From: Streptococcaceae bacterium
Lineage (GTDB): Bacteria > Bacillota > Bacilli > Lactobacillales > Streptococcaceae
DNA length: 64,000 nt
Assembly (NCBI GenBank): GCA_902363395.1
Contig: CABIZZ010000001.1
Span: 248,001 to 312,000, forward strand
Direction of reading: 5' to 3'
The translations under genes and the position numbers were made by a program. Below the pieces are notes generated by a model that was not told the origin of the DNA, ran no database searches, and worked only from the letters and a program-made list of their open reading frames with translations. Positions within the stretch are counted from its first letter, which is position 1; each line of letters opens with the position of its first letter. Shown one piece after another: positions 25,979 through 35,846 of the stretch.

Positions 25979-26412
25979 TCCGTATCGAGAAGGAGGCGGG
26001 GCGATTCGATTTAGCCCCTCAGATGGTAGAAATCTTAGACAATGTCTATGGACAAAGCCCATGGACCTTGGAGCAAGTCCTAGCGGATCTGGGTCAAGCT
26101 CAAAATTGGTATGCCTTGGCCTACAGTGGGGAAGAATTGGTGGGCTTCTTGGCTATACAAGAAAACCTCTATGAGTTAGAAGTCGTCCAAATTGCTGTTC
26201 GAAAAGAGTGGCAAGGGCGCGGGATTGCTGGTCAGCTACTAGAAACTGTTCCTCAGGAGAAAGAGGTCTTTTTAGAGGTGAGAGAAGGAAACACTCCGGC
26301 TCGGACTCTCTATCAGAAACAAGGATTTAAAGAAATTGGTTGCCGGAAAGGGTATTATCATGCACCTACCGAAGACGCCATTATGATGAAAAGGGAAGCA
26401 AATGAAGGATAG
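25975..26412 (+). CDS. rimI: Ribosomal protein S18-alanine N-acetyltransferase RimI-like (GNAT)
   Basis: A 145-residue GNAT acetyltransferase. The acetyl-CoA loop is [15 protein letters not shown], preceded by LEVVQIAV and followed by [22 protein letters not shown], typical of RimI. Its place between tsaB and tsaD is the common streptococcal arrangement. The ATGA overlap with tsaB indicates translational coupling; it overlaps tsaD by 11 bp. Confidence 0.9.
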   Translation: MIRIEKEAGRFDLAPQMVEILDNVYGQSPWTLEQVLADLGQAQNWYALAYSGEELVGFLAIQENLYELEVVQIAVRKEWQGRGIAGQLLETVPQEKEVFLEVREGNTPARTLYQKQGFKEIGCRKGYYHAPTEDAIMMKREANEG

Positions 26413-27412
26413 ATATATTTTGGCATTTGAAACATCTTGTGATGAGACCAGTGTCGCCGTCCTGAAAAACGACGACGAGCTCTTGTCCAATGTCATTGCT
26501 AGTCAAATTGAAAGCCATAAACGCTTCGGGGGAGTGGTTCCAGAAGTCGCCAGTCGGCACCATGTCGAAGTTATTACGGCCTGTATTGAGGAAGCGCTAG
26601 AAGAAGCGGGAATTACAGAAGAAGAAGTCACAGCGGTTGCGGTGACCTACGGACCAGGTCTGGTTGGTGCTCTTTTGGTCGGTCTTGCTGCAGCCAAGGC
26701 CTTTGCATGGGCCCATGGGATTCCTTTGATTCCTGTCAATCATATGGCTGGCCACTTGATGGCTGCTCAAAGCGTTGAGCCTTTAGAATTTCCGCTCTTG
26801 GCCTTGCTGGTCAGCGGAGGACACACCGAGTTGGTCTATGTCTCGGAGGCGGGTGATTATAAGATCGTTGGGGAAACGCGTGATGATGCAGTGGGTGAGG
26901 CCTATGATAAGGTCGGCCGCGTCATGGGCTTGACCTATCCAGCCGGTCGCGAGATTGACGAGTTAGCGCATAAGGGTCAGGATATCTACGATTTCCCACG
27001 CGCCATGATCAAGGAAGACAATCTGGAGTTCTCATTCTCAGGGCTCAAATCTGCCTTTATCAATCTCCACCACAATGCCGAGCAAAAAGGCGAGAGCCTA
27101 TCCAAGGAAGACCTATCGGCTTCCTTTCAAGCAGCGGTGATGGATATCTTGATGGCCAAGACCAAAAAAGCCCTAGAAAGATACCCTGTTAAGACCCTGG
27201 TGGTGGCGGGAGGAGTCGCGGCCAATCAAGGTCTTCGTGAACGCCTGGCTTCTGAGATCACAGATGTTAAGGTCATCATTCCTCCTCTGCGCCTCTGCGG
27301 AGACAATGCGGGGATGATTGCCTATGCCAGTGTCAGCGAATGGAATAAGGGGAATTTTGCTAGCTTAGACTTAAATGCCAAGCCAAGTCTCGCTTTTGAA
27401 GGAATTGAATAA
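26402..27412 (+). CDS. tsaD: tRNA N6-adenosine threonylcarbamoyltransferase TsaD
   Basis: Catalytic subunit for t6A37 formation. 336 residues. The ASKHA motifs are [15 protein letters not shown], the metal-binding [21 protein letters not shown] and the C-terminal [13 protein letters not shown]. The start lies within the rimI 3' end, after AGGGAAGCA. Last gene of the operon and followed by a strong terminator. Confidence 0.96.
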   Translation: MKDRYILAFETSCDETSVAVLKNDDELLSNVIASQIESHKRFGGVVPEVASRHHVEVITACIEEALEEAGITEEEVTAVAVTYGPGLVGALLVGLAAAKAFAWAHGIPLIPVNHMAGHLMAAQSVEPLEFPLLALLVSGGHTELVYVSEAGDYKIVGETRDDAVGEAYDKVGRVMGLTYPAGREIDELAHKGQDIYDFPRAMIKEDNLEFSFSGLKSAFINLHHNAEQKGESLSKEDLSASFQAAVMDILMAKTKKALERYPVKTLVVAGGVAANQGLRERLASEITDVKVIIPPLRLCGDNAGMIAYASVSEWNKGNFASLDLNAKPSLAFEGIE

Positions 27413-27423
27413 GGATTGAAGAA

Positions 27424-27456
27424 CCATCTGGGTACCGCTATCCAGATGGCTTTTTT
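27424..27456 (+). terminator. tsaB-rimI-tsaD terminator
   Basis: CCATCTGG pairs with CCAGATGG (27442-27449) and is followed by six T. Confidence 0.9.
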
Positions 27457-27484
27457 GACAAAAATTCACCAACTAGTAGCGAAT

Positions 27485-27513
27485 TTGCTACCCTAAGAAA
27501 AATTCGTTATGAT
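27485..27513 (+). promoter_or_regulatory. Promoter of the 303-residue unknown gene
   Basis: TTGCTA (27485-27490), 17-bp spacer, TATGAT (27508-27513). The leader is about 60 nt. Confidence 0.55.
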
Positions 27514-27579
27514 AGAAGGAATGAAAGAATGATGGAATGGGATTGGTTCCCAGTATAGTTCTATAAAAAGTAGGTAGAA

Positions 27580-28491
27580 ATGTTGAAAAAATTTTTAAGT
27601 TTGAAATTAGTTTTTCTAGTGGGCCTTGTAGTTGCTTTGGTATTCTATTTTAAACCTTCAGAGACTAAGAAAAATCCTGTCGAAAAGAGACCGAGCTCAA
27701 CAAAGGTCATTCATGAAGGGAATCTCAAGGATGTTCAGCTATTTGGTGAGAAAAATCAATTTGTTTTGAGTAAGGATCTGACCTTGGTTGATGGGAAGTA
27801 TCTGGTTGGGTTTGACTATGTAAAAACCGATGACAGAATAAAATGGGAGTATGTCGGATTCCGATATTACGAGATTGACAATCGATTTAAAGAAACAACC
27901 GTAAATGCTTTAGATGAGATTCGAAAGACAGCACCAAAAGCCTTTATTTATGATTATCAAATAAATGTTAATAGTGGAGTAAGTGTTGTAGATCTAATCT
28001 ATTTTGATTCTCATTGTGCAATGGAACGTAGTATTGGAAATGGGAAAAATATTTATTACAAGTTAGATGAACAGAAATACTACAGTGAATATGCTATCCC
28101 AGAAGGCAGTACAGTTAAGGAAAATATTATATACTGTACAAATTTAAAAGAGTTGATTAATAAGAATACCGGTTTCGAACTTCAATCAGGATTTAAATTT
28201 CAGAAACAGGCTAAGAATGTAAAGACAGATATCAATTTATTTGTACATTATCCGGAGTCCAAAGAGAAAATGTTGAGTGGTAAGTACTGGATTGAACCTA
28301 GATTACAGTTGTTAAGTAGTAAGGAATGGTTTGATACTCTTCTTCATTGGTTTGCACCTAAAGGACAGGACACCTTACCTGGTGTAAAAATTGAAGCTCG
28401 GTACTCAATAGATGGTCAAGAACATGAAATTCGTTCTTATGATGAGTTTAAACAATACTACAATGGAAAAGGTGGGGAGCTAACCGATTAG
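27580..28491 (+). CDS. Uncharacterised membrane-anchored extracellular protein
   Basis: A 303-residue protein with one N-terminal membrane helix (about residues 7-24, LKLVFLVGLVVALVFYF) and no lipobox, so an N-in/C-out anchor or an uncleaved signal. The rest is soluble, mixed and rich in Tyr, Lys and Asp, with two cysteines (CAMERSIG and YCTNLKE) that could form a disulfide. No recognised domain. The base composition is visibly more AT-rich than in tsaD before it and azlC after it, which suggests separate acquisition. It has its own promoter and is flanked by a terminator upstream. Confidence 0.8.
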   Translation: MLKKFLSLKLVFLVGLVVALVFYFKPSETKKNPVEKRPSSTKVIHEGNLKDVQLFGEKNQFVLSKDLTLVDGKYLVGFDYVKTDDRIKWEYVGFRYYEIDNRFKETTVNALDEIRKTAPKAFIYDYQINVNSGVSVVDLIYFDSHCAMERSIGNGKNIYYKLDEQKYYSEYAIPEGSTVKENIIYCTNLKELINKNTGFELQSGFKFQKQAKNVKTDINLFVHYPESKEKMLSGKYWIEPRLQLLSSKEWFDTLLHWFAPKGQDTLPGVKIEARYSIDGQEHEIRSYDEFKQYYNGKGGELTD

Positions 28492-28550
28492 AGAGAGCAG
28501 TTGACTCCCTTAGCTTCCCTGTCAGAACCCTTTTTTTACTCATCTTCTTT

Positions 28551-28559
28551 TGTTATAAT
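28551..28559 (+). promoter_or_regulatory. Extended -10 promoter of azlCD
   Basis: TGTTATAAT, 32 bp before the GTG start of azlC. It lies inside the upstream extension of the azlC frame, which supports the downstream start. Confidence 0.75.
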
Positions 28560-28590
28560 AGATAGCAACAAAAAAGGAAAGGAAGAAGGA

Positions 28591-29286
28591 GTGGAAAAGA
28601 ATTTTCAGCAGGGGGTCAGGGATGCCCTTCCGACGGCCTTGGGTTATATCAGTATTGGCTTGGCTTGTGGTGTGGTAGCATCGCCCTATCTCTCCCCTTT
28701 AGAAATGGGCTTGATGAGTCTCTTGGTTTACGCAGGGGCTTCTCAGTTTGCGATGATCTCTTTGATTGCCGTTCATTCGTCCCTCATGAATATTGCCTTA
28801 ACCGTCTTTTTCATCAATTTGCGCAATATGCTCATGAGTCTGCATACCTCCCCTGATTTTAAGGAGGCTAGCCTGGTCCATAATATTGGAATTGGTAGTT
28901 TGTTGACAGATGAAAGTTACGGGGTTTATTTGAGTGAAAAATTGAAAAGTGACCGGATCACTGTTCCCTGGATGCATGGCAATAATGTGGTCGGTTATCT
29001 GGCCTGGGGCTCATCAACTATTTTGGGGACAGCGTTGGGGTCCCTCTTACCCAATCCTAGTACCTTCGGCCTGGACTTCGCCTTAGTTGCCATGTTTATT
29101 GGGATTTTTGCAGGTCAGTTTCAAGGCATGCGTTTGACGGAAAAGCTGCCAACCATGCTTCTTGTTTTAGCTGCTGTGGCCCTTAGCTTTTTCCTTTTGA
29201 CCTTCTTTTTGACCCAATCCTTGGCTGTTTTAGTAGCTACTTTAACAGGTTGTTTCGTGGGGGTGATGTGCGATGCGCGTGAATAG
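28591..29286 (+). CDS. azlC: AzlC-type branched-chain amino acid exporter, large subunit
   Basis: A 231-residue membrane protein of the AzlC/LIV-E family, which with AzlD exports branched-chain amino acids and analogues. The family pattern is VRDALPTALGYISIGLACGV near the start and FINLRNMLMSLH in the middle, with about six to eight helices. The start is the GTG at 28591 after AAAGGAAGAAGG; the frame is open 30 codons further upstream but that part contains the promoter. The 3' end overlaps azlD by 14 bp. Confidence 0.9.
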   Translation: MEKNFQQGVRDALPTALGYISIGLACGVVASPYLSPLEMGLMSLLVYAGASQFAMISLIAVHSSLMNIALTVFFINLRNMLMSLHTSPDFKEASLVHNIGIGSLLTDESYGVYLSEKLKSDRITVPWMHGNNVVGYLAWGSSTILGTALGSLLPNPSTFGLDFALVAMFIGIFAGQFQGMRLTEKLPTMLLVLAAVALSFFLLTFFLTQSLAVLVATLTGCFVGVMCDARE

Positions 29287-29602
29287 TTGGATTTTCTTAG
29301 TTATTTTGACGTCCGCAGTGGTCACCTGGATTCCACGCATTCTGCCCTTCGTTTTGGTCAAATACCGGGGGCTGCCAGATCCAGTTCTGCGTTTTCTAAA
29401 GTATCTTCCCATTGCCATTATTTTTGCACTGATCCTTTCCAGTCTAGTAGAGGGAAAAGCGGGCCAGCTCCCTCAGGTTCGGTGGGTGGATCTGGTCGCA
29501 ACCATTCCGACCATGATAGTGGCCTTTCGCTACAAAAACCTAATGGGCACGGTTCTATTTGGGATTGTCTTGGTTGCCCTCTTACGATTGTTTGTCGCCT
29601 GA
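29273..29602 (+). CDS. azlD: AzlD-type branched-chain amino acid exporter, small subunit
   Basis: 109 residues with about four helices. The family signature RILPFVLVKYRGLPDPVLRF and KYLPIAIIFALI is visible, ending in the conserved TVLFGIVLVALLR. It overlaps azlC, so the two are probably made in fixed ratio. The start has GGGGGTGATG upstream. Confidence 0.9.
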   Translation: MRVNSWIFLVILTSAVVTWIPRILPFVLVKYRGLPDPVLRFLKYLPIAIIFALILSSLVEGKAGQLPQVRWVDLVATIPTMIVAFRYKNLMGTVLFGIVLVALLRLFVA

Positions 29603-29667
29603 ATCTCCTGAATTTTTAGATAGATTACTTATTGTTACGAATATTACAAAAATATTTCAAAAACACT

Positions 29668-29695
29668 TGACATTGAGTAATATTGTAATATAATA
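29668..29695 (+). promoter_or_regulatory. Promoter of the lipoprotein gene with an internal inverted repeat
   Basis: TTGACA (29668-29673), 16-bp spacer, TATAAT (29690-29695). AATATTAC (29641-29648) and GTAATATT (29678-29685) form an 8-bp inverted repeat, the right arm lying in the spacer; a near copy GTAATATA follows at once. This could be an operator. Confidence 0.7.
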
Positions 29696-29724
29696 GTTTT
29701 TATCAAATGAAGTGAGGGATCATC

Positions 29725-30396
29725 ATGATGAAAAAATGGACAAGTTTAGCAATTTTAGGATTAACTTCTGCAAGCCTACTCGTAGCCTGTGGTTCAAAAA
29801 AAGAAGAGAACAAATCTTCTGCCAAAGAAGCACAAACGACGGTGAAGTCTAGTCAGAAAAAAGCAAAGGCAGCTTCTGGTAAGAAAGAGACAAAAGCTAC
29901 TGAAACGGATGCGCAAGAAGGGGCACAAGCTGCTTCTCAAGATGCAGGAAACTCAGGTCAAACTGATGCAGGATCTGCTGTAGCAAGCACTGACAAGGCC
30001 ACAGATTCGTCTCAAGTGGTGCCAGAAGAGCTGGTAGGGACTTGGACAGGAACAACTGAAATTGCCAAAGATGTTCAAATGACCGTGGCTGCAGATGGTA
30101 CGGTCACTACAACAGCCAACTTTTATCAAGCTGACTTGAATCCTGTTCGTACTGCAACAACAAAAGCCAAAGCAGTTCAAGCATCTGGTAATGTCTATTA
30201 CTGGGAAACAGACGAACCTGGCGCTTTTGATGCCCTTCTTCCAGGGATTGCTGGACTTGGGGGAGCCAATATGAAGGTAAAACCCGGCTTCATCTTAGAA
30301 GAGGGCCATTATACACCGATTGTATTTGTAACAGGACTTAATGAAGACTTTGATTATAGCAAATACAATGATTTCCGTGTTTCCCTTACAAAATAA
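29725..30396 (+). CDS. Uncharacterised lipoprotein
   Basis: 223 residues. A lipoprotein signal peptide ends in the lipobox SLLVACGSK, so the Cys becomes the lipidated N-terminus on the outer face of the membrane. A Lys/Ser/Ala/Thr-rich linker (about residues 28-100) leads to a compact C-terminal domain (LVGTWTGTTEIAKDVQMTV onward) that looks like a small beta-rich fold of the LVGTW type seen in several streptococcal lipoproteins. Ligand unknown. Two tandem ATG codons; the first has GAGGG 7 nt upstream. Confidence 0.85.
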   Translation: MMKKWTSLAILGLTSASLLVACGSKKEENKSSAKEAQTTVKSSQKKAKAASGKKETKATETDAQEGAQAASQDAGNSGQTDAGSAVASTDKATDSSQVVPEELVGTWTGTTEIAKDVQMTVAADGTVTTTANFYQADLNPVRTATTKAKAVQASGNVYYWETDEPGAFDALLPGIAGLGGANMKVKPGFILEEGHYTPIVFVTGLNEDFDYSKYNDFRVSLTK

Positions 30397-30399
30397 AGA

Positions 30400-30433
30400 A
30401 AAATCCACGAATCCCTAAGGAGTCGTGGATTTT
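30400..30433. terminator. Bidirectional terminator between the lipoprotein and SNF transporter genes
   Basis: AAAATCCACGA pairs with TCGTGGATTTT (11 bp) between convergent genes. Confidence 0.85.
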
Positions 30434-30436
30434 GTT

Positions 30437-31774
30437 TTAGATAAATTGTGTAATAAAGACAATGAGGATGACGATTGGAATCACAAAGCGAAGCAAGAAA
30501 ACCCAGATCTTGAAGAAGAAGTGCTTGGTTTTCTCTTCTCCCACCTTGAGTTCTTCTTGGGCTAAGACTTGATCAAAGATATAGCCTGTAAATAGGGAGA
30601 GGCAGAGAGCTCCAAAAGGCATGAGGAGGTTGGAAACCAAAAAGTCCATGCAATCAAAGAAGGATTTTCCAAAGAGGGTCCATTTAGAGAGTACTCCATA
30701 GGAAAGAGCAGATGGAATCCCAAAGACAAAGGTCAGAAGGCCGATGATTTGGCTCCATTTAGCCCGCTGTTTATTGTTTTGGTTGGTGACATTTCCGACA
30801 TTAATCTCTAACATGACGACGGATGAGGTAATGGTCGCAAAGAGGAAGAGAAGAAGGAAAAGCAGGTAGAAGAGGGTACCAAAAGGCATCTTGTCAAAGA
30901 CTTGTGGAAGGACTACAAAGAGGAGGCCTGGTCCACTAGTAGAAGGGATTTGAAAGGCTGACATGGCTGGGAAGATCGCCAAGCCCGCCATGATGGAAAC
31001 GGCTATATTCATGAAGACGACGGAAATCCCGGATTGGACCAGGTCAGTGTCCTTGTCCAAATAAGAAGCATAGGTCAACATGGCTGTCACCCCTAGCGAG
31101 AGGGCGAAGAAGGATTGGCCCAAAGCATAGAGCAGACCTTGGCTAGTCATCTTGGAGAAGTCTGGCTTGAGGAAATAGCTAACTCCCTCCCAAGCGCCAG
31201 GTAAGGTCAAGGAACGACCAATCATGACTAAGAAGATAATGAAGAGAAGTGGCATCATGAATTTTGAGGCCTTTTCAATCCCTTGTTCCACCCCCTTGGA
31301 AACAATCAAGACATTGAGGAGGATGAAGATGGCCTGGGCTCCAAGAGCCAACCAGGGATTTGAAATAATCTCTCCAAAGAGCTGGGTATAGTCATTAACT
31401 GAGAGAAGCTGGAATAACTCTCCCAAGGCGACTCCCAGATAAATCAGGATCCAGCCACCGATGACACTGTAGAAGGAGAGGAGGATAAACAGGGCAAAGG
31501 CACCGATCCAACCGATTCCATCATAGAGGCGACGGCCACCGAGTTTTCCAAAGGTTTTAATGGCAGAGACACCAGCTGCACGTCCTAGAGTGAATTCAGC
31601 CAGTAAAAGGGGGAAACCGATAAGTAGAGTTGCTATCAAAAAAACAAGAAGGAAACTTCCGCCCCCATTAGCAGCGGTCATATAAGGGAACTTCCAAACA
31701 GCCCCAAGCCCAATTGCAGAACCTGCAGAGGCTAGGATGAAGCCAATTTTGGAACCCCATTGAGATTTTTCCAT
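30437..31774 (-). CDS. SNF family Na+-dependent transporter
   Basis: A 445-residue protein of the neurotransmitter:sodium symporter family with about eleven or twelve helices. The LeuT-type sodium/substrate segment GSAIGLGAVWKFPYMTAANGG-type motif is present at the N-terminus, with an unwound TM1. Bacterial members take up amino acids with sodium; the substrate cannot be read from the sequence. Single gene on the minus strand, convergent with the lipoprotein gene. Confidence 0.9.
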   Translation of the reverse strand: MEKSQWGSKIGFILASAGSAIGLGAVWKFPYMTAANGGGSFLLVFLIATLLIGFPLLLAEFTLGRAAGVSAIKTFGKLGGRRLYDGIGWIGAFALFILLSFYSVIGGWILIYLGVALGELFQLLSVNDYTQLFGEIISNPWLALGAQAIFILLNVLIVSKGVEQGIEKASKFMMPLLFIIFLVMIGRSLTLPGAWEGVSYFLKPDFSKMTSQGLLYALGQSFFALSLGVTAMLTYASYLDKDTDLVQSGISVVFMNIAVSIMAGLAIFPAMSAFQIPSTSGPGLLFVVLPQVFDKMPFGTLFYLLFLLLFLFATITSSVVMLEINVGNVTNQNNKQRAKWSQIIGLLTFVFGIPSALSYGVLSKWTLFGKSFFDCMDFLVSNLLMPFGALCLSLFTGYIFDQVLAQEELKVGEEKTKHFFFKIWVFLLRFVIPIVILIVFITQFI

Positions 31775-31849
31775 TTAGATTCTCCATTTCTAATTCAAAT
31801 ATAGGAAGAAAGCAAAGGCCAGCAAAGGCTCTTTCATAGACAAAAGAAA

Positions 31850-31879
31850 AAGGCTATTTAGTACGAACTAAATAGCCTT
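31850..31879 (-). terminator. Terminator of the flavoprotein gene
   Basis: AAGGCTATTTAGT pairs perfectly with ACTAAATAGCCTT around ACGA. On the minus strand it is followed by TTTTTCTTTT. Confidence 0.9.
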
Positions 31880-31970
31880 AAAACGCAAAGTGAAATCTTT
31901 TAGAAGATGACTCTTATGTTTGTTGCTGGATTTGTTCTAAAAATAATCCTAACATCTTTTGAAAAAGCTG

Positions 31971-33179
<1,209 letters not shown>

Positions 33180-33192
33180 TCATTGTAACATA

Positions 33193-33225
33193 AAAAATGG
33201 ACCCTGTCCCTAGGCTCCACTTTTT
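33193..33225 (-). terminator. Terminator of the receiver-like gene
   Basis: An imperfect stem with TGGA/TCCA and CCT/AGG, flanked by A and T runs. On the minus strand it ends in TTTTTT. Confidence 0.6.
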
Positions 33226-33230
33226 ATGAG

Positions 33231-33761
33231 TTAATTGTCTTCGTCTGGATTTTGACGGAGATGGATGGAATAACGCTTAGGTGGGTAAATGCCGATTTCA
33301 GGACCCCAGCGTGGGAAGAGCTGATTGGTTTTCTTCCCAGCAGCGTACTTGGCTTCTGCCGCCATTTCCCAGAGTTCTTCGTAGAGATCGCCCAGCAAGA
33401 AGTCGAGCTCTTGATAATAGAGGTCTGGCTTTCCGTAGTCACTGAGGCTTAGTTCCATCAAACCATAGACTTGTAGCTTATGGTCCATGAGTCTACGTCC
33501 GTCCACCTTGTTAGAGTGAACGATAATGCGTCCGAAGGGATCATTTCTTCGGATGCGTTCGAGCTCTTTGTAGGCGTTGATTCCAGAATTTCCTTGACAG
33601 GAGAAGAAGTAAATATTTTTCAAGTCATAGTCGATATAGGAGATATTTCCATTATAGACCAGCTTGACTGGTAGATTACGAACCCGTTTTTTCTCTAGAT
33701 AGTTGTTAATATGTTCGACCAACATCTTAGAGGGATAATTGTATTCAATGACATAGATCAT
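33231..33761 (-). CDS. Degenerate AgrA/ComE-like receiver-domain protein
   Basis: 176 residues. The first ~120 follow the pattern of AgrA/ComE-type response-regulator receivers: a beta strand with NNYLEKKRVRN, then NIYFFSCQG at the phospho-acceptor strand, then NAYKELERIRRNDPFGRIIVHS, closely matching the IRKxDPxGxIIF segment of that family. The aspartate expected in the FLDxDL-type motif is replaced by SCQ, so phosphorylation there is unlikely. No LytTR DNA-binding domain follows; the tail is a short helical and Pro/Tyr-containing segment. The assignment is by eye and tentative. A 21-bp tandem repeat lies upstream of its promoter. Confidence 0.6.
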   Translation of the reverse strand: MIYVIEYNYPSKMLVEHINNYLEKKRVRNLPVKLVYNGNISYIDYDLKNIYFFSCQGNSGINAYKELERIRRNDPFGRIIVHSNKVDGRRLMDHKLQVYGLMELSLSDYGKPDLYYQELDFLLGDLYEELWEMAAEAKYAAGKKTNQLFPRWGPEIGIYPPKRYSIHLRQNPDEDN

Positions 33762-33851
33762 AGTTTTTTTCCTTTGCTATTGAGTAAATAACTGAGCTAT
33801 CTTTCAGTTACGATTAGTATACAAGCTTTTGAAGTCAGATAGGGGGGAAAA

Positions 33852-33893
33852 ATCTATTTGGTTCATTTTTGAAGCTATTCGGTTCATTTTGGA
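33852..33893 (-). repeat. Tandem 21-bp direct repeat in the receiver-like gene/mntH intergenic region
   Basis: Read on the minus strand, two adjacent 21-bp units share 18 positions, each containing AAAATGAACC and AATAG. The exact two-turn period is that of LytTR-regulator sites. The repeat ends about 30 bp upstream of a TATACT (33821-33816, minus), a possible -10 for the divergent receiver-like gene, and lies about 115 bp before the mntH -10. Confidence 0.7.
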
Positions 33894-34006
33894 GGAGCAA
33901 AGGAGAAAAAATCGCTAAAGGAATACGAAGAAAATGGGGAAGTGGGGGCGAAGAAGGGTATCTTCTTTTGAAAATGCAAAGAAAATTTACCGAAGTCTTT
34001 TATTTG

Positions 34007-34015
34007 TGCTATAAT
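34007..34015 (+). promoter_or_regulatory. Extended -10 promoter of mntH
   Basis: TGCTATAAT, 34 bp before the mntH ATG. No MntR/ScaR-like palindrome was recognised around it. Confidence 0.7.
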
Positions 34016-34049
34016 CAATGGGAAGTGACGTCATGGAAAGAAGGGTATC

Positions 34050-35396
34050 ATGAGTTTAGAACAGTTAGAGCGGAAATCGCTCCAAGAAATCAATCAATCC
34101 GTCAAGGTTCCCAAGGGAACTTCTTTTTGGAAGACCTTGTTATTGTTTTCAGGTCCGGGGAGCCTAGTAGCAGTGGGCTACATGGATCCTGGGAACTGGA
34201 TCACCAGCGTTGTTGGAGGGGCTCACTATCGTTACTTGCTCTTGTCGGTGGTTCTCTTGTCTTCCTTGATTGCCATGCAATTGCAACAGATGGCTGGGAA
34301 ACTAGGGATTGTCCATCGGAAAGATTTGGCCCAGACAACGGCGACGCATTTGCCCAAGTGGCTCCGCTATATTCTCTGGATAGTGATTGAATTAGCCTTG
34401 ATGGCGACAGATTTAGCAGAAGTCATTGGTTCGGGGATTGCACTCCATTTGCTATTCGGATGGCCCTTGCTCTTTTCTATTTTGGTCACCATACTGGATG
34501 TCTTCCTCCTCCTTGGACTTATGCACTTAGGTTTTCGTAAGATTGAGGCTATTGTCTCCACCTTGATTTTGACCATTCTGGGAATCTTTATCTATCTTGT
34601 GGTCCTATCAAAACCAGATATAGGTGGTATTTTTGCTGGCTTTCTTCCTCAGAAGGAAATCGTAGGTATCGGTCTTCCTAAGGGATCACAAGCCTTGACG
34701 CTGGCCTTGGGGATAATTGGTGCAACCGTCATGCCCCATAATCTCTATTTGCATTCCTCCATTTCACAGACACGCAAGGTCGATTATGAGGATCCTGCAG
34801 ATGTTCGTCGGGCTGTGCGTTTCATGACCTGGGACTCCAATATTGAATTAACCCTGGCTTTTGTTGTCAACTCTCTCTTGCTGATTCTCGGAGCGGCCCT
34901 CTTTTTTGGACATGCAGAAGAAATTGGAGCCTTCTCTAGTATGTATGATGCCTTGCAAAACAATGCCATTGCAGGAGCTATTGCAAGTCCTTTTTTGTCC
35001 ACCTTGTTTGCTGTTGCTTTGTTAGCAAGTGGTCAGAATTCAACAATTACAGGAACTCTAACAGGACAAATTGTCATGGAAGGTTTCCTTAGATTCCGCC
35101 TTCCTCAATGGCTTGTTCGTCTCTTTACTAGGATGTTGGCCCTCACTCCTGTCTTGATTGTCGCTTTTCTCTTTGGAGACCAGGAAAGTGTTCTAGATGA
35201 TTTGTTGGTCTATTCTCAAGTCTTCTTGTCTCTGGCTCTACCATTTTCAATTTTTCCTTTGGTTTACTTTACCTCCAATAAAAAAATTATGGGAGAATTT
35301 GTCAATGCAAAATGGAATACTTATTTAGCTTACGGAGTAGCTACTCTTCTGACTCTGTTAAACGTCCAACTCATTGTGACGACGCTCTTTAAATAA
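34050..35396 (+). CDS. mntH: Nramp-family divalent metal (Mn2+/Fe2+) transporter
   Basis: A 448-residue proton-coupled metal importer with about eleven helices. The Nramp signature GPGSLVAVGYMDPGNW in TM1 supplies the metal-binding Asp and Asn, and TM6 has GATVMPHNLYLHSS with its Met and His. Manganese uptake supports oxidative-stress defence in hydrogen-peroxide-producing streptococci. The ATG at 34050 has AAGAAGGG 4-5 nt upstream. Single gene; transcription is likely metal-responsive, but no operator was seen. Confidence 0.93.
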   Translation: MSLEQLERKSLQEINQSVKVPKGTSFWKTLLLFSGPGSLVAVGYMDPGNWITSVVGGAHYRYLLLSVVLLSSLIAMQLQQMAGKLGIVHRKDLAQTTATHLPKWLRYILWIVIELALMATDLAEVIGSGIALHLLFGWPLLFSILVTILDVFLLLGLMHLGFRKIEAIVSTLILTILGIFIYLVVLSKPDIGGIFAGFLPQKEIVGIGLPKGSQALTLALGIIGATVMPHNLYLHSSISQTRKVDYEDPADVRRAVRFMTWDSNIELTLAFVVNSLLLILGAALFFGHAEEIGAFSSMYDALQNNAIAGAIASPFLSTLFAVALLASGQNSTITGTLTGQIVMEGFLRFRLPQWLVRLFTRMLALTPVLIVAFLFGDQESVLDDLLVYSQVFLSLALPFSIFPLVYFTSNKKIMGEFVNAKWNTYLAYGVATLLTLLNVQLIVTTLFK

Positions 35397-35406
35397 AAAA
35401 TCAGCT

Positions 35407-35434
35407 TTGTCGGACGGGGAAAACATGCTATAAT
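35407..35434 (+). promoter_or_regulatory. Promoter of ybaB
   Basis: TTGTCG (35407-35412), 16-bp spacer, TATAAT (35429-35434) preceded by TGC. The ~95-nt leader contains a CAAGAGGG/CCCCTTG hairpin just before the ribosome-binding site. Confidence 0.65.
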
Positions 35435-35536
35435 AGGAGAGAAGTCCCCATCTTGTCAGAAAATGGGCAGAAGTGGGCAGTAACCATTAAACAAGAGGGC
35501 CTAACCCCTTGATACGAAAGGAATCTAGAAAATCTT

Positions 35537-35836
35537 ATGATGAATATGCAAAATATGATGAAGCAAGCACAAAAGCTTCAGAAACAAATGGAACAAAGCC
35601 AGGCAGAATTGGCTGCTTCTCAATTTGTTGGCAAATCCGCTCAGGACTTGGTCGTCGCTACCTTGACAGGTGATAAAAAGGTGGTATCCATCGAATTTAA
35701 CCCGGCAGTAGTAGACCCAGAAGATACAGAAACTCTTTCTGATATGACTGTTCAAGCTATCAATGCAGCCATCGAAGAAATTGATGCGGCAACCAAGAAA
35801 AAATTGGGAGCTTTTGCTGGTAAATTACCATTCTAA
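35537..35836 (+). CDS. YbaB/EbfC family nucleoid-associated protein
   Basis: 99-residue DNA-binding protein that forms dimers of tweezer shape. Start [20 protein letters not shown] and the [18 protein letters not shown] core are typical, ending in [11 protein letters not shown]. Two adjacent ATG codons occur; AAGGAA lies 14 nt upstream of the first, a loose spacing, so an ATG two or four codons later is possible. Monocistronic, followed by a terminator. Confidence 0.92.
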   Translation: MMNMQNMMKQAQKLQKQMEQSQAELAASQFVGKSAQDLVVATLTGDKKVVSIEFNPAVVDPEDTETLSDMTVQAINAAIEEIDAATKKKLGAFAGKLPF

Positions 35837-35846
35837 GCATACAGAG

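Noticed and set aside
33869..34390. Plus-strand 173-codon frame overlapping mntH
   Set aside because: Most of it is an alternate frame of mntH; it spans the mntH promoter and has no recognisable protein features.
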